NCBI GenBank assembly: GCA_035454085.1
Contig: DAOTEJ010000004.1
Location: 1 to 64,000, forward strand
Direction: 5' to 3'
Length of the DNA: 64,000 nucleotides
Origin: DAOTEJ01 sp035454085
GTDB lineage: Bacteria; Pseudomonadota; Gammaproteobacteria; Burkholderiales; Burkholderiaceae_F
Shown one piece after another: positions 61,239 to 64,000 of this stretch (positions are counted from its first letter, which is position 1; each line of letters opens with the position of its first letter). The notes below the pieces were generated by a model, which saw only the letters and a list, made by a program, of their open reading frames with translations, made no database searches and had not been told where the DNA came from. The position numbers and the translations under genes were made by a program.

Positions 61239-63335
61239 TCAGGCGTCGTGCTGGGCGAGGCGCTCGACCAGGCGCGTCTGCGCCGGGACGGCCTGCGCCC
61301 CGCCGGACGGCGCGCGGTACTGGCCGTCGGCGCCCAGACGCCAGGCGTTGGCGCGATCGTCGAGATAGACCTTCAGTCCTTCCTCGATCACCCGGCGCTT
61401 GAGCGCGGGGTCGAGGACGGGAAAGGCGATCTCGATGCGCCGGAAGAGGTTGCGGCCCAGCCAGTCGGCGCTCGACAGGTACACATCGTCGGCGCCGGCG
61501 TTGCGGAACCAGAAGACGCGACTGTGCTCGAGGAAGCGGCCGATCACCGAGCGCACGCGGATGTTGTCGGACACGCCCTTGACGCCGGGGCGCAGGACGC
61601 AGGCGCCGCGCACGATCAGGTCGACCTTCACGCCCGCCTGCGAAGCGGCATACAGGGCGCGGACGATGCTCTCCTCGCCCAGCGCGTTCATGCGCGCCAC
61701 GATGCGCGCCGGCTTGCCGGCCCGGGCGTGGCGCGTCTCGCGGGCGATCGCATCGAGCAGATGGCGGTGCAGGTCGAAGGGCGCGAGCCAGAAGTGCTTG
61801 AGCCGCTCCACGCGCGTGAGGCTGGTGAGGTGGCGGAACACCTTCTCGGCATCGCCGCACAAGTCAGGGTTCGCGGTGAGCAGGCCGAAGTCGGTGTAGA
61901 GCCGCGCCGTGCCCGCGTGATAGTTGCCCGTGCCCAGGTGCGCGTAGCGAACGAGCCGGGTGCGGCCTCGCACGCGCTCGCGCCGCGTCACGAGCAGCAT
62001 CTTGGCGTGGGTCTTGAGGCCGACCACGCCGTAGACCACCTGCACTCCCACGCGCTCGAGGCGGTCCGCAAGATCGATGTTGGCCTCCTCGTCGAAGCGC
62101 GCCTTGAGCTCGACCACCACGGTGACCTCCTTGCCGCGGCGCGCCGCCTCGATCAGCAGGTCGACGAGCGTCGAGCTCGAGCCCGTGCGATAGAGCGTCA
62201 TGCGGATCGCCACCACGGCCTCGTCGGTGGCGGCCTGGCGCAGCAGCGCCAGCACGGGCTCGAAGCTCTGGTAGGGATGGTGCAGGAGCACGTCGCCGGC
62301 CCTGAGCGCCTCGAACACGTCGTCCTCGGGAGCAAGTCTCGCCGGCCAGCCCGGGACAAAGGGCGGCCAGCGCAGGCGCGCATCGGTCAGCCGGTCGACA
62401 AGCTGGGTCATGCGCACCAGGTTCACCGGGCCGTCGAGCCGGAAGACGGCCTCGTCGGGCAGGCCGAACTGCGCCTGCAGCAGTTGCTCGATCGGCGGCG
62501 GGCAGGTGTTGAGGACTTCGAGCCGCACCGGATCGCCGTAGTGGCGTTGATTGAGCTCCAGGCGCAGAGCCTGACGCAGGTTCTTGACCTCGCGCTCGTC
62601 GACCGCCAGGTCGGAGTCACGCGTCACGCGGAACTGCGAGAAGCTGGCGATGCGCAGCCCCGGGAAGACCTCGTGCAGGTGCGAGCGGATCACCGAGCTG
62701 AGCAGCACGAAGGCCTGGCGGCCAGGGGCCAGCCTCGCGGCCAGCGGAATCACCCGCGGCAGCACGCGCGGCACCTTGAGGATCGCCACCCCCGCGGGAC
62801 GGCCGAACGCGTCCTTGCCCTCGAGCTGGATGACGAAGTTCAGCGCCTTGTTCATCACCTGCGGGAACGGGTGCGAGGGGTCGAGCACGATGGGCGCGAG
62901 CAGCGGACGCACCTCGCGCGTGAAGTACTCCTGCACCCAGGCGGCCTGGGCCGCGTCGCGCTGCGCGTGATTGAGCACGACCACGCCCTGCTGCACCAGC
63001 AGGGGCGAGACCACGTGATTGAACAGCGCGTACATCTCGCTCACGATGCGGTGCGCGCGCGCCGAGACCTGTTCGTACAGCGGCACGGCCGGGCCGTGGC
63101 CCCCGGCCTCGCGCACCGCGTCGTAGAGGTCGATGATGCGCAGCTCGTAGAACTCGTCCAGGATCGACGAGACGATCCCGATGAAGCGCAACCGCTCGCC
63201 CAAGGGCACGGCAGGATCGGCGGCCTGGGCAAGCACGCGTTCCACCAGCGCAAGTTGCGAGAGTTCGCGGGGAATCAGCGGCGGCCCCGGGACGAGGGCC
63301 GATCGCTTCTCTGACTTCTTCACGCGCTTGACCAT
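61239..63335 (-). CDS. ppk: Polyphosphate kinase 1
   Basis: Makes polyphosphate from ATP with a phosphohistidine intermediate. The 698-residue enzyme has the N domain (RELSQLALVERVLAQAAD), the head domain, and two PLD-like catalytic parts with HLGTGNYHAGTARLYTDFGL (catalytic His), VGLKTHAKMLLVTRRE and RNAGADDVYLSSADWLGRNL. The ATG at 63335 fits the family start. It is probably co-transcribed with sixA and faces ppx. Confidence 0.97.
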   Translation of the reverse strand: MVKRVKKSEKRSALVPGPPLIPRELSQLALVERVLAQAADPAVPLGERLRFIGIVSSILDEFYELRIIDLYDAVREAGGHGPAVPLYEQVSARAHRIVSEMYALFNHVVSPLLVQQGVVVLNHAQRDAAQAAWVQEYFTREVRPLLAPIVLDPSHPFPQVMNKALNFVIQLEGKDAFGRPAGVAILKVPRVLPRVIPLAARLAPGRQAFVLLSSVIRSHLHEVFPGLRIASFSQFRVTRDSDLAVDEREVKNLRQALRLELNQRHYGDPVRLEVLNTCPPPIEQLLQAQFGLPDEAVFRLDGPVNLVRMTQLVDRLTDARLRWPPFVPGWPARLAPEDDVFEALRAGDVLLHHPYQSFEPVLALLRQAATDEAVVAIRMTLYRTGSSSTLVDLLIEAARRGKEVTVVVELKARFDEEANIDLADRLERVGVQVVYGVVGLKTHAKMLLVTRRERVRGRTRLVRYAHLGTGNYHAGTARLYTDFGLLTANPDLCGDAEKVFRHLTSLTRVERLKHFWLAPFDLHRHLLDAIARETRHARAGKPARIVARMNALGEESIVRALYAASQAGVKVDLIVRGACVLRPGVKGVSDNIRVRSVIGRFLEHSRVFWFRNAGADDVYLSSADWLGRNLFRRIEIAFPVLDPALKRRVIEEGLKVYLDDRANAWRLGADGQYRAPSGGAQAVPAQTRLVERLAQHDA

Positions 63336-63684
63336 GACAGTCGTCGATGACGCCGGTGTGACACATCCACAGTAGCGCCGTTGCCTTGCGGCGCACCGCG
63401 CGCGAGCGACCCTGCGAGCCCTCGCGACGATTCTATTGGCGCGGCTCTGCCCGAATTGCCGTTGCGCTCGGCTGGCGCGGCGGCCGGCTCCGCGGCTTGA
63501 CGCCCCGCGGCGAGCCACGGCCGGGGCCGGCTGCTCCGCAAACTGGCGAGCGCGGCAACACCCGAGGCCGCGGAGAACTCCCTCCGCCTCGCCTCGGGCA
63601 CGGATCTTCCCCTTGAACGGCCGGGGTTTCAGAGAAAGTGAGCACTCTCACGAACGGTGCTTACCCGAGTATTTCACTAGGAAT
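63336..63684. other. Divergent intergenic region between ppk and rpoH without a supported gene
   Basis: About 430 bases separate the two divergent starts. I see no convincing coding frame. The part close to rpoH is AT-richer than its surroundings and carries a short perfect palindrome (GTGAG-CACT-CTCAC at 63638-63651), a sigma-E-like promoter match and a CIRCE operator, the last two listed separately. Confidence 0.6.
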
Positions 63685-63685
63685 T

Positions 63686-63712
63686 GAACTTTCGGGGAGT
63701 CCCTGACTCGAA
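63686..63712 (+). promoter_or_regulatory. Candidate sigma-E-type promoter of rpoH
   Basis: GAACTT at 63686-63691 is an exact core of the sigma-E -35 element. After a 16-base spacer comes TCGAA (63708-63712), one mismatch from the TCAAA-type -10. The expected start of transcription falls at the first bases of the CIRCE operator. E. coli rpoH also has a sigma-E promoter. This is a pattern match, not proof. Confidence 0.4.
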
Positions 63713-63715
63713 GGA

Positions 63716-63742
63716 TTAGCACTCGCGACCGTGGAGTGCTAA
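63716..63742. promoter_or_regulatory. CIRCE operator (HrcA binding site) upstream of rpoH
   Basis: TTAGCACTC at 63716-63724 and GAGTGCTAA at 63734-63742 are perfect inverted copies separated by nine bases, the exact CIRCE consensus. It ends 27 bases before the rpoH ATG. HrcA repressor should bind here and release on heat shock. Confidence 0.95.
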
Positions 63743-63769
63743 TGTTTTTACATGGAGGTGCACCACTTG

Positions 63770-64000
63770 ATGAACCGATCCGCCCGCCTTTCCGACTCGA
63801 CCGCCCTGGTTCCGGTGACCGCGAACCATGCCCTTGCCTTGAGCCCGCAGGGCCTGGGAAATCTGGACGCCTACATTCAGGCTGCCCAGCGCGCGCCGAT
63901 GCTCAGCGCCGAGGACGAGACACGCCTGGCCCGGCGCCTGCGCGATCACGCCGACCTCGACGCGGCAGGGCAACTGGTGATGTCGCATCTGCGCCTGGTG
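63770..64000 (+). CDS. rpoH: Heat-shock sigma factor RpoH (sigma-32), N-terminal part
   Basis: The first 77 residues of sigma-32, which directs transcription of chaperone and protease genes. ALSPQGLGNLDAYIQAAQRA, LSAEDETRLARRLRD and AGQLVMSHLRLV match RpoH region 1.2 and the start of region 2. GGAGG at 63754-63758 favours the ATG at 63770; an in-frame ATG at 63752 overlaps that site and is unlikely. The gene runs off the window. It is controlled by the upstream CIRCE and possibly sigma-E. Confidence 0.94.
   Translation, partial: MNRSARLSDSTALVPVTANHALALSPQGLGNLDAYIQAAQRAPMLSAEDETRLARRLRDHADLDAAGQLVMSHLRLV

Noticed and set aside
63433..63651. A 72-codon minus-strand frame between ppk and rpoH
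   Set aside because: Pro/Arg/Gly-rich with no ribosome site; it looks like chance in GC-rich intergenic DNA.

Overview
This is a very GC-rich bacterial chromosome segment, most likely from a betaproteobacterium of the Burkholderiales type. The assignment rests on gene order rather than on any single gene: fmdB–DUF502–aspS, ssb–MFS with divergent uvrA, kdsD–kdsC–lptC–lptA–lptB–rpoN–hpf…ptsN–hprK, TPR–lolB–ispE–tRNA-Gln–prs–rplY–pth–ychF, ftsY divergent from rsmD–coaD–ferredoxin, and ppk–sixA facing ppx. The lpt, lolB and kds genes show a Gram-negative envelope. Coding density is high. Many neighbours overlap by ATGA or TGATG, so translational coupling is common. Three runs of exactly 100 N (2347-2446, 14329-14428, 49186-49285) are scaffold gaps.

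Layout: 1-5010, minus-strand aspS (partial), DUF502, fmdB, a gapped convergent pair (secreted protein and glycine-zipper lipoprotein) and an EF-G-like GTPase. 5256-7213, alanine dehydrogenase plus a HisN-like phosphatase. 7287-14557, a Cus-type copper/silver efflux operon (small exported protein, outer-membrane channel, adaptor with two CusF domains, RND pump, cupredoxin, CusF). 14573-17100, small membrane peptide, histone-H1-like protein, ssb and an MFS transporter. 17253-26249, uvrA, a TfoX C-terminal-domain gene, a three-gene sugar-transfer set (GT2, small membrane protein, ArnT-like), a histidine phosphatase, apt and a Kef-like antiporter. 26395-36476, KDO synthesis, LPS export, sigma-54, nitrogen-PTS genes, psiF, rapZ and a Lon-N-like protein. 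36473-40444, mutY, a dynamin-like GTPase and mutM. 40497-53860, lipoprotein sorting, isoprenoid and PRPP synthesis, translation genes, a patatin-like protein, two acetyltransferases, ychF and a lipoprotein plus SLC13 transporter pair. 53933-63335, MOSC protein, DUF418, ferredoxin, coaD, rsmD, ftsY, ygbA-like and polyphosphate genes. 63770-end, the start of rpoH.

The most notable signals are regulatory. Upstream of the gapped secreted-protein gene at 2272 there is a consensus sigma-54 promoter (2202-2217). It is preceded by a consensus IHF site (2172-2184) and a perfect 12-bp inverted repeat (2031-2042/2102-2113), which is the layout of an enhancer-dependent promoter. Upstream of rpoH there is a perfect CIRCE operator (63716-63742), just after a sigma-E-like promoter match. 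The gap at 49186 is an assembly artefact: identical 55-base ends flank it, and merging them restores an intact patatin-like gene. No phage, insertion sequence or CRISPR array was found, and I see no clearly new multi-gene system. The best candidates for undescribed biology are the sigma-54-driven secreted protein, the lipoprotein–SLC13 pair, the HU-headed H1-like protein and the double-CusF adaptor.
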